32,731 nucleotides of DNA from Aliivibrio_A kagoshimensis (GCF_050337105.1 NZ_JAKJSQ010000048.1:1-32731), one strand, 5' to 3'; shown: positions 19,604 through 27,973, numbered from the stretch's first letter. Numbers and translations are program-made. Notes: a model not told the origin generated them from the sequence alone.

Positions 19604-20352
19604 GTCGGTGGATTGAAGAGATCTAACAGGGTTGGACGTCGGCTTTTTACGCTTTGATGTAAAAAATTGATGATCCAGTGAGCGACCGTTTGCGAGTCTG
19701 CGACTTTATCTAACGTCTGTTTGCCCTGTTCAAGTCGGCTTGGTTCGATAATATCTTGTCGATAATCCATCAATGCTAATGCGAAGTCGGCGCTGAACTC
19801 AGGGTGACCTTGAAAGCCTAAAAAGTGGTCGTCGACCTGTATGGCGCTGTATGGACAAAAATCGCAACCAAGAATAACCTCTGTGTGAGGTGGCAGCTCA
19901 ACCACTTGATCTTGATGGCTGACAACGAGCCCGACTATGGATAACTCGGGATCCATCCAAAGTTTTTTATTGATGATTTGAGTGGTTGATATGCCAACTC
20001 CCCAGCCATTATAAGAGAGTGACACCTTGCCCCCCAATGCGTGGGCAATCAACTGGTGACTAAAGCAGATCCCCACGAGTCCAATTTGCGCGTCATAGAG
20101 ACGACGTACAAACTGGACCAGTTTGTGTATCCATGGAAGATCGTCATAAACGCTGTATTGGCTGCCAGTTGACAGATAGGCGTCACACTCATCAATCTCT
20201 TCTGGGTAGTCATCTAAATAGACCTCATAAAAGACTATCTCAAGGGGCACCTCTGTCTGAGCGAGAAGTGCCGAGAACATGCCTGAATAGCCACCATATT
20301 GTTTTTTAAGGGTTTGATTGACATTGTCACAAAGTAGGATACCTAGCTTCAT
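19600..20352 (-). CDS. Class I glutamine amidotransferase-like protein
   Basis: A 250-residue stand-alone class I glutamine amidotransferase domain (GuaA-like, COG0518 type). The nucleophile is Cys96 in GLVGICFSHQLIAHALGG; the rest of the triad is His183 and Glu185 in FQGHPEFS, so it should be able to hydrolyse glutamine-type amides or gamma-glutamyl bonds. No synthetase partner is fused. AAGGA precedes the ATG by 9 bases. It lies 54 bases downstream of an aldehyde dehydrogenase gene on the same strand. Pairs like this occur in gamma-glutamyl amine and polyamine breakdown (PuuD and PuuC in E. coli), but PuuD is only distantly similar and other pathway genes are absent, so the substrate is unknown. 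Confidence 0.8.
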   Translation of the reverse strand: MKLGILLCDNVNQTLKKQYGGYSGMFSALLAQTEVPLEIVFYEVYLDDYPEEIDECDAYLSTGSQYSVYDDLPWIHKLVQFVRRLYDAQIGLVGICFSHQLIAHALGGKVSLSYNGWGVGISTTQIINKKLWMDPELSIVGLVVSHQDQVVELPPHTEVILGCDFCPYSAIQVDDHFLGFQGHPEFSADFALALMDYRQDIIEPSRLEQGKQTLDKVADSQTVAHWIINFLHQSVKSRRPTLLDLFNPPT

Positions 20353-20406
20353 TGAACGATTTCCTTATCCTATCTGGTTGACTCCTAGCGTACTTCAGTC
20401 AAGTAA

Positions 20407-21798
20407 TTAGAGGTGTGTTTTAAGGTTAAACGATTTAGTTTGGGTGACGTTGTGATAACCAAAGGTCGATAATGAACTGCCACTGCCTGAATTTTTTGTA
20501 CCAGACCAAGCCAGAGCGGGATCTTGATAATCGCAACGATTAATAAAGAAGGTACCAACGTGCAGCTCTTCTCCTATTTCGGTAGCCGCATCGATGTCTG
20601 AACTAAACACAGAAGCAGTAAGCCCAAATGGAGAGTCGTTCATCAGTGCAATCGCCTCTTGATCGCTGTTCACGCGCATGACTCCCACTACAGGACCAAA
20701 GGTCTCTTCACGCATGATGCTCATTTTATGAGTCACCTTGCTGAGTAATTGAGGGGCAAGATAGCAAGTGTTAAGATTGGCGGCGGGAAAATCTGACGCC
20801 GTAATATGAGCAACAGCTCCCATGGCGATCGCCTCATCGATTTGTGCTCGAATGTACCTTGCCGCAGAGAGGCTAACAACCGGTCCGAGTGTTACTTGAG
20901 GATCATACGGTGGTCCCAGCTTGAATTGTTTAATCAGCTTTTCCGCTTTGCCTACAAACTCCGAATAGATGGTACGGTGCACATAGATACGTTCAATGGC
21001 GCTGCACGATTGACCTGAATTGAAATAGGCGCCGTCGATACAGCTTTCAACGGCATGGTCAATATCGGCGTCATGACGAATGTAGCTTGAATCTTTACCA
21101 CTCAACTCTAATCCGACCTCAACAATGCTATCCGCTGCCGCCGCTTTAATCGCTTTCCCACCCTCTACTGAACCAGTAAAAGAGACATAATTAATACCAG
21201 GGTGTTTGACCAGTTTTTGGGTATCGGCGCGGTTCAAATGGAGATACTGGAATACCTCCGCCGGTATCTGAGTTTGCTGAAAGGCTTTGGCAAACTGTTC
21301 AGCGCACAGTAGGGTCTGAGAGGAGTGTTTTAAAATAACACTGTTTCCAGCCATGATGGCTGGAATGATGGTGTTCACTGCACTTAAATAGGGGTAGTTC
21401 CAAGGCGAGATAACCAGTACGGTGCCTAAGGGTTCTTTTTTTATATATCGGGAATAACCTGGAAGTTGACTCAAAACGGTGGGTTCTAAAGCCTCTTCGG
21501 CTGCATCGATCATATAACGAGCGCGCTCTTCTGTGGCAAGGATTTCGGCTCTGGCGTAACGAATCGGTCTTCCCATCATCCAGCATAGTTGGCGTGCAAT
21601 TTCATCTTGATTCGCGATGATGGCATCAATGACCTGGTGACAAATCGCCGCTCTATCAGCAAGTTTGCTCCCCTTCCACTGCTGGTGCGCAGCTTGTGCA
21701 TCATGCACGGCTGTTTCAACCTCAGGTGGGCTAGCAAGTTTTCTGGTGGCGTAAATTGAGCCATCAATAGGACTGCGACTGGTTAACACATCACTCAT
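20407..21798 (-). CDS. NAD(P)-dependent aldehyde dehydrogenase
   Basis: A 463-residue aldehyde dehydrogenase that oxidises an aldehyde to its acid. Active-site residues are all visible: Asn134 in ISPWNYPYL, general base Glu231 in VGLELSGKDSS and nucleophile Cys265 in FNSGQSCSAIERIYV; the FTGS cofactor loop is at about 207-210. It is slightly short at the N-terminus relative to ~480-500-residue members but complete. AAAAGG lies about 9 bases before the ATG. It is probably cotranscribed with the amidotransferase downstream. The aldehyde substrate cannot be read from the sequence; semialdehydes of the succinate/aminobutyrate type are a reasonable guess. Confidence 0.88.
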   Translation of the reverse strand: MSDVLTSRSPIDGSIYATRKLASPPEVETAVHDAQAAHQQWKGSKLADRAAICHQVIDAIIANQDEIARQLCWMMGRPIRYARAEILATEERARYMIDAAEEALEPTVLSQLPGYSRYIKKEPLGTVLVISPWNYPYLSAVNTIIPAIMAGNSVILKHSSQTLLCAEQFAKAFQQTQIPAEVFQYLHLNRADTQKLVKHPGINYVSFTGSVEGGKAIKAAAADSIVEVGLELSGKDSSYIRHDADIDHAVESCIDGAYFNSGQSCSAIERIYVHRTIYSEFVGKAEKLIKQFKLGPPYDPQVTLGPVVSLSAARYIRAQIDEAIAMGAVAHITASDFPAANLNTCYLAPQLLSKVTHKMSIMREETFGPVVGVMRVNSDQEAIALMNDSPFGLTASVFSSDIDAATEIGEELHVGTFFINRCDYQDPALAWSGTKNSGSGSSLSTFGYHNVTQTKSFNLKTHL

Positions 21799-21944
21799 TT
21801 TTAATGCCTTTTACTGCTCGTCGGATGGGGGAATCTTCACACGGATGTAAAGGAGCAATTCGAATCGATAAATATTGTAGGTAATGATATAAATATAGAC
21901 GCAAGTGGGGGAGTTGCAATGTTATTTAGGATATTGAAAGAGAA

Positions 21945-21980
21945 GAAAAAAAGAGCCTAAATAGGAATATTTAGGCTCTT
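21945..21980 (-). terminator. Rho-independent terminator after dapD
   Basis: AAGAGCCTAAATA (21951-21963) and TATTTAGGCTCTT (21968-21980) form a perfect 13-bp stem around GGAA. On the minus strand a run of T (complement of the A-run ending at 21952) follows. It lies 45 bases past the dapD stop. The 146 bases between it and the aldehyde dehydrogenase start are AT-rich and hold no gene that I can see. Confidence 0.92.
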
Positions 21981-22024
21981 AATATTGATTAGGGCTTGTC
22001 TGCCATTAACGAGGCAGCGTACAA

Positions 22025-23056
22025 CTAGTTATTGTGGTGTAACTCGTTGTTCAGCTCAACCGCAGTTTTATTGGTTAAACATTCGATTTGACCTGTGACT
22101 GAGTTGCGACGGAACAGCAGATCGGCGTGACCAGCCAAATCGCGCGCTTTGGCTATTTCAATCTCTTTGCCGCTGAGATCAAGCATGCGAACCTTGGTGC
22201 CTGCAGTGACATATAAGCCAGACTCAATAGTACAGCGATCACCCAGTGGGAAGCCAAGACCGGCATTGGCACCAAGTAGGCAGTTCTCACCGATAGAGAT
22301 AACCATTTTTCCACCACCCGATAGAGTCCCCATGATAGAGGCACCGCCACCGACATCAGAACCCTCTCCGACCATGACACCCGCCGAGATGCGACCTTCA
22401 ACCATGCTAACACCTTTAGTACCAGCGTTGAAATTGATGAAACCTTCATGCATTACCGTGGTGCCTTGGCCAACGTGTGCACCCAGGCGCACTCGAGAGG
22501 TATCTGCAATACGAATGCCAGCAGGAACAACGTAATCAACCATCTTAGGGAACTTATCTACACAATCGACGGTGATGATCTCTCCATTTAGACGTGCATC
22601 AATTTGACGTTCATCTAGCTCTGGAAGATCAATAGGGCCAACGTTGGTCCATGCGATGTTATGAAGTAGACCGAAAATACCATCTAAAACAGTACCGTGT
22701 GGTTGAACCAAACGGTGAGAAATAAGTTGTAATTTTAGGAAGCCTTCAGCAACAGAGCTTGGTTTCTCATCAGTCGCTAAGATAACTAAAACAAGAGGCT
22801 GAGTAGAGGCTGCCGCTTTAGTCGAAAAGCGTGCGTTGGCGTCATCGCCACTGTCGGCAAAAGCTGCAGCGAGTTGAGAGGCTTGGTCTGATGCGATTTC
22901 AAGTGTTTGATTGCCTTCCTGGTAATCAACCACTTTTGCGATAGCACTAACAAGAGCGTCACTTGGGTTTAAAAGTGGATTAGGGAAAAATGCTTCGATG
23001 ATTTTTCCGTCACGGTTTTTTGTTGCAGTGCCTAAAGCAAGCGAGAATGTAGCCAT
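22025..23056 (-). CDS. dapD: 2,3,4,5-tetrahydropyridine-2,6-dicarboxylate N-succinyltransferase
   Basis: DapD transfers succinyl from succinyl-CoA to tetrahydrodipicolinate, a step of lysine and meso-diaminopimelate synthesis for the cell wall. I start at ATG 23056 (343 aa; MATFSLALGTATKNRDG) with GGAG about 11 bases upstream; the open frame extends 17 codons further but lacks support. This is the longer DapD type, about 340 residues, rather than the 274-residue E. coli form. The C-terminal half is a left-handed beta-helix with hexapeptide repeats: VRLGAHVGQGTTVMHEGFIN, GVMVGEGSDVGGGASIMGTL, GENCLLGANAGLGFPLGDRC. It stands alone, with terminators on both sides. Confidence 0.95.
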   Translation of the reverse strand: MATFSLALGTATKNRDGKIIEAFFPNPLLNPSDALVSAIAKVVDYQEGNQTLEIASDQASQLAAAFADSGDDANARFSTKAAASTQPLVLVILATDEKPSSVAEGFLKLQLISHRLVQPHGTVLDGIFGLLHNIAWTNVGPIDLPELDERQIDARLNGEIITVDCVDKFPKMVDYVVPAGIRIADTSRVRLGAHVGQGTTVMHEGFINFNAGTKGVSMVEGRISAGVMVGEGSDVGGGASIMGTLSGGGKMVISIGENCLLGANAGLGFPLGDRCTIESGLYVTAGTKVRMLDLSGKEIEIAKARDLAGHADLLFRRNSVTGQIECLTNKTAVELNNELHHNN

Positions 23057-23157
23057 TATAGAGTAATCTCCGTTTCTATAATTTGATGCTATTGCATCAA
23101 TAATCAAATTTACTTAATAAATTGTATTCATCATAGAGAGAGAACTTTACTAAGTCT

Positions 23158-23200
23158 ATAAAAACAGAAAGCAGCAAGCCAACAAATGACTTACTGCTTT
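23158..23200 (-). terminator. Rho-independent terminator after yebG
   Basis: On the minus strand, AAAGCAG-T-AAG pairs with CTT-G-CTGCTTT (arms 23190-23200 and 23168-23178), one mismatch, followed by CTG and a T-run. It separates yebG from dapD downstream. Confidence 0.75.
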
Positions 23201-23229
23201 AAAATGGTGCTGTGGATTTTGCGTCGAGG

Positions 23230-23529
23230 TTATGCTGCGGCTTCCGAGTCAGATTCGTCGGCAACCACTTTCACTTCTTTGGGTTTTTTCGGTGCAGGTT
23301 TACGTTTTGCACCTAAAGCAACAAGAACATCCTCTTTATTTTTCGCTAAGTATAAAGAGAGCTCTTCTTGTTTTGCTTCATCTTCTAATAACTTGCTTTC
23401 ACCCAGCAATGTGAATAGTTCATCAGCCATATCCAACATTTTGTCATAAGCGTCAGCTTCAGCTTTAGAGGTAAAAGTCATCTTTTCTTCTCCATTGCGT
23501 TCCACTACGTACTTGACGATAACAGCCAT
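23230..23529 (-). CDS. yebG: YebG-family SOS-induced protein
   Basis: A 99-residue protein matching E. coli YebG: MAVIVKYVVERNGEEKMTF, then SKAEADAYDKMLDMAD, with a lysine/proline-rich basic segment (KRKPAPKKPKEVK) and an acidic tail ending SDSEAAA. Start ATG 23529 has AGGGG 6-7 bases upstream; the ATG at 23535 is too close to that site. YebG is a small DNA-damage-induced protein of the LexA regulon with no settled biochemical role. A consensus LexA box lies 29 bases upstream, which supports SOS control here too. It is divergent from a Tag-like DNA glycosylase gene. Confidence 0.93.
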   Translation of the reverse strand: MAVIVKYVVERNGEEKMTFTSKAEADAYDKMLDMADELFTLLGESKLLEDEAKQEELSLYLAKNKEDVLVALGAKRKPAPKKPKEVKVVADESDSEAAA

Positions 23530-23557
23530 GGTCATCCCCTAATAATTAATCTAAATT

Positions 23558-23577
23558 TACTGGCTTTTTATACAGTA
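23558..23577. promoter_or_regulatory. LexA (SOS) box shared by yebG and the DNA glycosylase gene
   Basis: TACTG (23558-23562), ten bases, then CAGTA (23573-23577): the full CTG-N10-CAG core with flanking TA on both sides, as in the gammaproteobacterial LexA consensus. It lies 29 bases before yebG and 38 bases before ATG 23616 of the divergent gene, so LexA could repress both. Confidence 0.9.
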
Positions 23578-23615
23578 GGATCTACACTATGTCCAGTTTA
23601 AAGAAGGGAGTTGTG

Positions 23616-24302
23616 ATGACAAGAGAAAAGTTTGAACCGATTTATCAAAGAGCAGCAGCGAGAAAAGGTGGTGTTGAAAGCTTAGAAGGCATCATTAATA
23701 CGCCGTTAACCACAGCCGATCTTTCCAGAATTTCTGATGATCGTTGGTTGGCCTGTTTTACCGAAAAAGTGTTTCAGTGTGGTATCTCGTGGAGTGTGGT
23801 GAGAAAAAAATGGCCCAATTTTGAAGCGGCGTTTTTTGGCTTTGATATTGAAAAGATGCTGTTGATGCCCGACACGATGTGGGAACAAAAGGCGCAAGAT
23901 CCGCAAATTATTCGTCATCTTACTAAGGTGATGACCATTCCTGCCAATGCTCGCATGATCCAACAGGCACAAAAGAGAGGTGGCGGGTTTGCGCAAATGG
24001 TCGCAGAGTGGCCCACTGAAGATATTACTGGGTTATGGAATTATCTCAAAAAGCATGGCAAGCGATTAGGTGGCAACACCGGAGCCTATAGTTTACGTGT
24101 GATGGGAAAAGACACCTTCATTCTCTCTTCTGATGTCGAAGCGTATCTACGACAGTGCGATATAGTAGACAGTGGCAGAACAACCAAAAGGGCGCAAGTA
24201 GCGGCTCAGACTGCGTTTAATGATTGGCAGCAAGAGTCGGGAAGAAGCTTAAGCGAAATCAGTCAGGTTATCGCCTTTAGTTGCGGCGATAATCGTGTAT
24301 AA
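23616..24302 (+). CDS. Tag-like DNA-3-methyladenine glycosylase I family protein
   Basis: A 228-residue protein of the adenine-glycosylase family that includes E. coli Tag. I choose ATG 23616 (MTREKFEPIYQRAAARKGG), 5 bases after GGGAG, over ATG 23589. Family landmarks: WLACFTEKVFQCGISWSVVR around residues 44-63 with Trp59, then WPNFEAAFFGFDIEKML. Compared with Tag from memory, the position of its adenine-binding Glu38 is Lys51 here (Glu50 is one place earlier), and the zinc-binding Cys and His residues at both ends are missing. So it belongs to a divergent, zinc-free branch, and 3-methyladenine activity is not assured. The LexA box upstream suggests DNA-damage induction. Confidence 0.8.
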   Translation: MTREKFEPIYQRAAARKGGVESLEGIINTPLTTADLSRISDDRWLACFTEKVFQCGISWSVVRKKWPNFEAAFFGFDIEKMLLMPDTMWEQKAQDPQIIRHLTKVMTIPANARMIQQAQKRGGGFAQMVAEWPTEDITGLWNYLKKHGKRLGGNTGAYSLRVMGKDTFILSSDVEAYLRQCDIVDSGRTTKRAQVAAQTAFNDWQQESGRSLSEISQVIAFSCGDNRV

Positions 24303-24347
24303 ACCGTTTGCTCAAGCTCGCATTGGAATTATTCGTTTGGGGAGAGG

Positions 24348-24779
24348 TTACTTAACCATGATCTCGATAGAACCATTTGCTGCGTAAGAGCCTTTAGGTC
24401 TATCAACGCAGTAGAACGTGGCGACATATTTACCAACATCGATTTTATGGGTTAAGGTGGCCCCCCCTTTGGTTGGGGAGTTCCAGTTCCCTTTATCAGA
24501 GAGTGGCTGCATGATCTGCATATTCTCTAGAAACTGTACGTCGGTAGGTAACCCTTGCTGATAGACAGCGATAAAAGCAAAATCGTCGCTGTTTTTACAC
24601 TGCATTTTGGCCGTGATGCTACCCGGTTGAATCGTTAACGGTTTGCTCTCTTTACTCAGTAAGACGCTGTTATCCCCTTTCGCCACTGATGCCATTTTAA
24701 TGTCACCAGCAAGTGCATAACCATTCATGCTAAGAGTGAGCATTGTGCTGAGTAATACCGATTTTTTTAATCTGTTCAT
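24348..24779 (-). CDS. Exported protein of unknown function
   Basis: I do not recognise this 143-residue protein. It has a clear signal peptide: basic MNRLKKS, hydrophobic VLLSTMLTLSMNGY and a probable signal-peptidase I site ALA before GDIK (after Ala24). The mature part of about 119 residues has exactly two cysteines, Cys61 (AKMQCKNSDD) and Cys124 (ATFYCVDRPKG), which could form a disulfide in the periplasm. The C-terminal half looks beta-rich (GATLTHKIDVGKYVATFYC). It stands alone: convergent with the glycosylase gene 45 bases away and preceded by 193 bases without a gene. That gap holds a near-palindrome ATCACTCTAGGGTGAT at 24867-24882. Confidence 0.75.
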   Translation of the reverse strand: MNRLKKSVLLSTMLTLSMNGYALAGDIKMASVAKGDNSVLLSKESKPLTIQPGSITAKMQCKNSDDFAFIAVYQQGLPTDVQFLENMQIMQPLSDKGNWNSPTKGGATLTHKIDVGKYVATFYCVDRPKGSYAANGSIEIMVK

Positions 24780-24972
24780 GAATTTATCCTTAAGTCATTT
24801 GAGTGAAGGTAATCTGTAACGATTAGGTTACTGAAATCACTTTAAGGTATTAAAAACAGTGCATACATCACTCTAGGGTGATTTGGGGTCGCTACTTCCA
24901 ACAATAATTATCTTGACCAAATCTTGGTGATTTTTTGACAGAGTAGAGAGAATAGAGGTCGCAAGGCTCCGT

Positions 24973-25851
24973 TTACCACTGCTGACAAAATGAGATAAAG
25001 CTTTTAAGCAGCGCACTTTGGTACTTCTCTTTATGCATTAATATCCAGTAGCGACGCTTCATATCAAGAGGCAGAGTGAGCTCTACCAAACGACCATCGG
25101 CTAACGCGTATTGTGCGGCTTGTTTTGATAAGCATGCCAGCCCTAGATCCGCGGCGGTAAAATTGATAATGGCTTCGGTGGTATTGAGTTCAAAGGCGAG
25201 GGTCCACTTTTCAATTCTTGGAGCGATACGCTGTACAAAAAATTCACGGGTGCCTGAGCCAGCTTCTCTGACGATCCATTGACTCTGTTCAAAGTCCAAT
25301 AGAGAGAGGTTCTCTTTTCTGGCTAGCGGGTTATCAGGTGAACAGACAATGGCCATCTCATCAGTGTGCCAAGGCTCCATGTACAGATCTGCATGCTGGG
25401 TTTTCCCTTCGATCAATCCAATGTCGAGTTCATAATCGACCAACTTCTGACAGATGACCGACGTGTTACCAATTAATAGCTGCTGCTCTTGCTGTAAGGT
25501 AAGTTTTCGAAAGTCTCTCAATAGGTAGGGGACGACTTGATTACCTATAGTATCGCTGGCCCCAATTTTCAGTTCACCAGTGAGTTGGTTTTCATTTTCA
25601 AATAGATGAGCAATGCCGTTCTCTCTTTCGAGTAACTCGTCGGCAAGGGGCAGTAGACGCTTGCCATTATGGTTAATAATAAGGCGATTGTTCACTCGAT
25701 CAAACAGCTTATGCCCAATGTTGTTTTCAAGCTCGGACAGGGCCATACTGACCGCAGGTTTTGACAGAAAGAGCTTTTCGGCTGCAGAAGTGATGGTTTT
25801 TTCTTGAGTAACTGTCACAAAAACACGTAACTGTTTGATCGATATATTCAC
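24973..25851 (-). CDS. LysR-family transcriptional regulator, divergent from TDT transporter
   Basis: A 292-residue LysR regulator. I choose GTG 25851 (MNISIKQLRVFVTVTQEKTI), 7 bases after AAGGA, over the ATG at 25905, because LysR proteins start just before this motif. The helix-turn-helix is ITSAAEKLFLSKPAVSMALS, followed by ELENNIGHKLFDR. The effector domain includes GELKIGASDTIGNQVVPYLL and the ligand-loop pattern REAGSGTREFF. It resembles the CysB/YeiE-like branch in layout. It is divergent from a TDT transporter gene, its likely target; the gap between the two starts is 116 bases. Inducer unknown. Confidence 0.88.
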   Translation of the reverse strand: MNISIKQLRVFVTVTQEKTITSAAEKLFLSKPAVSMALSELENNIGHKLFDRVNNRLIINHNGKRLLPLADELLERENGIAHLFENENQLTGELKIGASDTIGNQVVPYLLRDFRKLTLQQEQQLLIGNTSVICQKLVDYELDIGLIEGKTQHADLYMEPWHTDEMAIVCSPDNPLARKENLSLLDFEQSQWIVREAGSGTREFFVQRIAPRIEKWTLAFELNTTEAIINFTAADLGLACLSKQAAQYALADGRLVELTLPLDMKRRYWILMHKEKYQSALLKSFISFCQQW

Positions 25852-25967
25852 GCGATATTCCTTTTGTTGTTCAATATATTTTAACCTATTTTTAAATTTA
25901 TTCATCTATTCTTAATGATGAAATGGCTCTATTATCTCGTTGTCCTTCATGGAGTAGTGAGAAACTC

Positions 25968-26930
25968 ATGCTGAAAAAAAACATATTACAATTAGCGGCA
26001 GCACCAACACCAATGGCTGGTTTAGCGTTGGGGATTGCGAGTTTAGGCTGGTGTTGGGAGAATGCAGCTCAACTGCATGGGCTAGGGCAGATCATCGGGG
26101 CAGTAATTGCTTCCGCGATGCTGTTTATTTTGTTGCTTAAATTCGTCTGCTTTCCGAAAATATTATGGAATGACCTTGCGCATCCCGTAGTAGGGAGTGT
26201 GGCGCCAACTTTTGCCATGGCGACTATGGTGGTCTCAAACGCCCTCACTCATTTTAATGCTGATCTGGGTAACGCATTGTGGCTATTTGCGGTCGTGCTG
26301 CATCTGCTGTTTTTGGTGGTATTTATCTATCACAGAGCGATGGATTTTCAACTCCATCATATGGTGCCAAGCTGGTTTGTTCCCCCGGTTGGATTGATTG
26401 TTGCTGACGTCTCGTTTGCGGGCAGTGAAGCACTACGCCCATTGGCTGATGGGGTGCTTTTATTTGGTCTTGTCGCATACGCAGTGATGTTACCAGCGAT
26501 GTTATACCGTTTGATCTTTAGCCATGAAGTACCAGATTCGGCGAAACCGACCATTGCTATTTTGGCCGCTCCTGCCAGTCTCTCTTTGGCAGGATACTTA
26601 ACCGTGACATCATCACCGTCTCCTGTGATTGTGGCTCTACTGTTTGGCATCGCGGTGTCGATGACTCTGCTTATCTATTTTTCATTGATAAAGCTGGCGC
26701 AACTTCCCTTTAGTCCAGGGTATGCCGCTTTTACTTTCCCCGTGGTAATCAGTGCAACGGCTCTGTTTAAGTTTGCAGCCTGGATGGCATCGGTGGGGGT
26801 GGCAGATGAGTATGTGGGGCAAGTTACGATGATGGCAACGGTTGAATTAGTGATTGCGACGGTTGTGGTCACGTACGTTGCGATTCGTTACCTTGCTTTT
26901 TATCGCCCAGCTATTCGTTTATTTACCTAG
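25968..26930 (+). CDS. TDT (tellurite-resistance/dicarboxylate transporter) family membrane protein
   Basis: A 320-residue membrane protein with about ten hydrophobic segments, of the TehA/SLAC1-like TDT family. N-terminal APTPMAGLALGIASLGW and the segment LAHPVVGSVAPTFAMATMV are typical, as are SWFVPPVGLIVADVSF and the later AFTFPVVISATALFKFAAW. I start at ATG 25968 (MLKKNILQLAAAPTP) since the upstream 15 codons from ATG 25923 do not fit the family. The family exports anions or small organic acids; the substrate here is unknown, and tellurite resistance should not be assumed. Divergent LysR gene upstream; convergent dppF downstream. Confidence 0.82.
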   Translation: MLKKNILQLAAAPTPMAGLALGIASLGWCWENAAQLHGLGQIIGAVIASAMLFILLLKFVCFPKILWNDLAHPVVGSVAPTFAMATMVVSNALTHFNADLGNALWLFAVVLHLLFLVVFIYHRAMDFQLHHMVPSWFVPPVGLIVADVSFAGSEALRPLADGVLLFGLVAYAVMLPAMLYRLIFSHEVPDSAKPTIAILAAPASLSLAGYLTVTSSPSPVIVALLFGIAVSMTLLIYFSLIKLAQLPFSPGYAAFTFPVVISATALFKFAAWMASVGVADEYVGQVTMMATVELVIATVVVTYVAIRYLAFYRPAIRLFT

Positions 26931-26936
26931 CGAGCA

Positions 26937-26967
26937 ACAGATAGCGCTCTGGAGCAGCGCTATCTGT
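26937..26967. terminator. Perfect 12-bp hairpin between convergent genes
   Basis: ACAGATAGCGCT (26937-26948) and AGCGCTATCTGT (26956-26967) pair perfectly around CTGGAGC. Neither side has a U-tract (AATTTC on plus, GTTGCTCG on minus). It sits in the 47-base gap between the TDT gene and dppF and could stabilise or end both mRNAs. Confidence 0.55.
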
Positions 26968-26977
26968 AATTTCACGG

Positions 26978-27973
26978 TTAAGCCATAGTTTCCTGCTTGC
27001 CCTTTTCCAGTAGGTGACAGGCAATCAGGGTGTTGTCATCGTAGGTTTTCAATGTGGGTTTTTCTTGATGACACCGCTCAGTGACGTGGTGGCATCGAGT
27101 ACTAAACGCACACCCTTTTGGGGGATCAAGTGGGCTAGGCAGCTCTCCAGTTAACTGAATACGCTGACTTCTGTGTTCACTGTTGATCCTTGGTGTCGCT
27201 GAGAGGAGTGCCTGAGTATAAGGGTGGCGTGGATTAGCAAATATGCTCTCTTTACTCCCTTTTTCAACGCATTGACCTAAATACATCACCATCACCTCAT
27301 CGGCAATGTGCTCTACGACGGATAGATCATGTGAAATGAAGAGGTAGGAGAGCCCCAATTCATCTTGCAGATCCATCATGAGGTTGAGCACTTGAGCTTG
27401 CACGGAGACATCCAACGCTGAAACAGGCTCATCGGCAATAACAATGTCCGGGTTTAACATCAAGCCGCGTGCAATGGCAATACGTTGTCTCTGGCCTCCA
27501 GAAAACATATGAGGGTAGCGGTCATACTGCTCTGGCTTCAAGCCTACTTTCGCCATCATTGAGAGTGCTAACTCTTTGCGTTGTGCAGCGCTCATTGAGC
27601 TATTGATTACCAAAGGTTCTTCTAAGATTTGTCCCACTTTTTTTCTCGGGTTCAAAGAGCCGTATGGGTTCTGAAATACAATCTGAATCTTCTGGCGACG
27701 CAGTTGGTTGGATTCAGGATCGTTGGCCAGTAAATCTTGACCATTAAATGAGATCTCTCCCTCTGTCGGTGTCTCAATCAAAGTGATCAAGCGGCCAAGG
27801 GTGGATTTTCCACAGCCAGACTCACCAACGACCGCTAAGGTTTTACCTCGGGCTAAGGTAAATGAGACACCGTCTAACGCCTTAACCACGCTGGCAGGTT
27901 TAAACATCCCTTGCTTGATGCTGTAGTGTTTTTTTAGATTTACCGCTTCTAATATCGGTGGTTGCGCGCTCAT
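26978..27973 (-). CDS. dppF: Dipeptide ABC transporter ATP-binding protein DppF
   Basis: One of the two ATPases that power dipeptide import. I start at ATG 27973 (331 aa; MSAQPPILEAVNLKKHYS), which overlaps the dppD stop as ATGA; the upstream ATG 28012 lies well inside dppD. Walker A GESGCGKST is at residues 50-58, the ABC signature is FSGGQRQRIAIARGL, Walker B/D-loop is VIADEPVSALDVSVQAQ, and the switch His is in FISHDLSVV. The C-terminal oligopeptide-family extension with CAFSTRC is present. Last gene of dppABCDF. Confidence 0.94.
   Translation of the reverse strand: MSAQPPILEAVNLKKHYSIKQGMFKPASVVKALDGVSFTLARGKTLAVVGESGCGKSTLGRLITLIETPTEGEISFNGQDLLANDPESNQLRRQKIQIVFQNPYGSLNPRKKVGQILEEPLVINSSMSAAQRKELALSMMAKVGLKPEQYDRYPHMFSGGQRQRIAIARGLMLNPDIVIADEPVSALDVSVQAQVLNLMMDLQDELGLSYLFISHDLSVVEHIADEVMVMYLGQCVEKGSKESIFANPRHPYTQALLSATPRINSEHRSQRIQLTGELPSPLDPPKGCAFSTRCHHVTERCHQEKPTLKTYDDNTLIACHLLEKGKQETMA

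Noticed and set aside
22149..22535. 128-codon plus-strand open frame antisense to dapD
   Set aside because: Proline- and serine-rich shadow of the hexapeptide repeats of dapD; no start signal.
24916..24936. Plus-strand terminator-like hairpin ACCAA-ATC-TTGGT followed by TTTTTT
   Set aside because: The loop is only three bases, the stem weak, and no plus-strand gene or convincing small-RNA promoter lies just upstream; not enough to call a terminator or sRNA.
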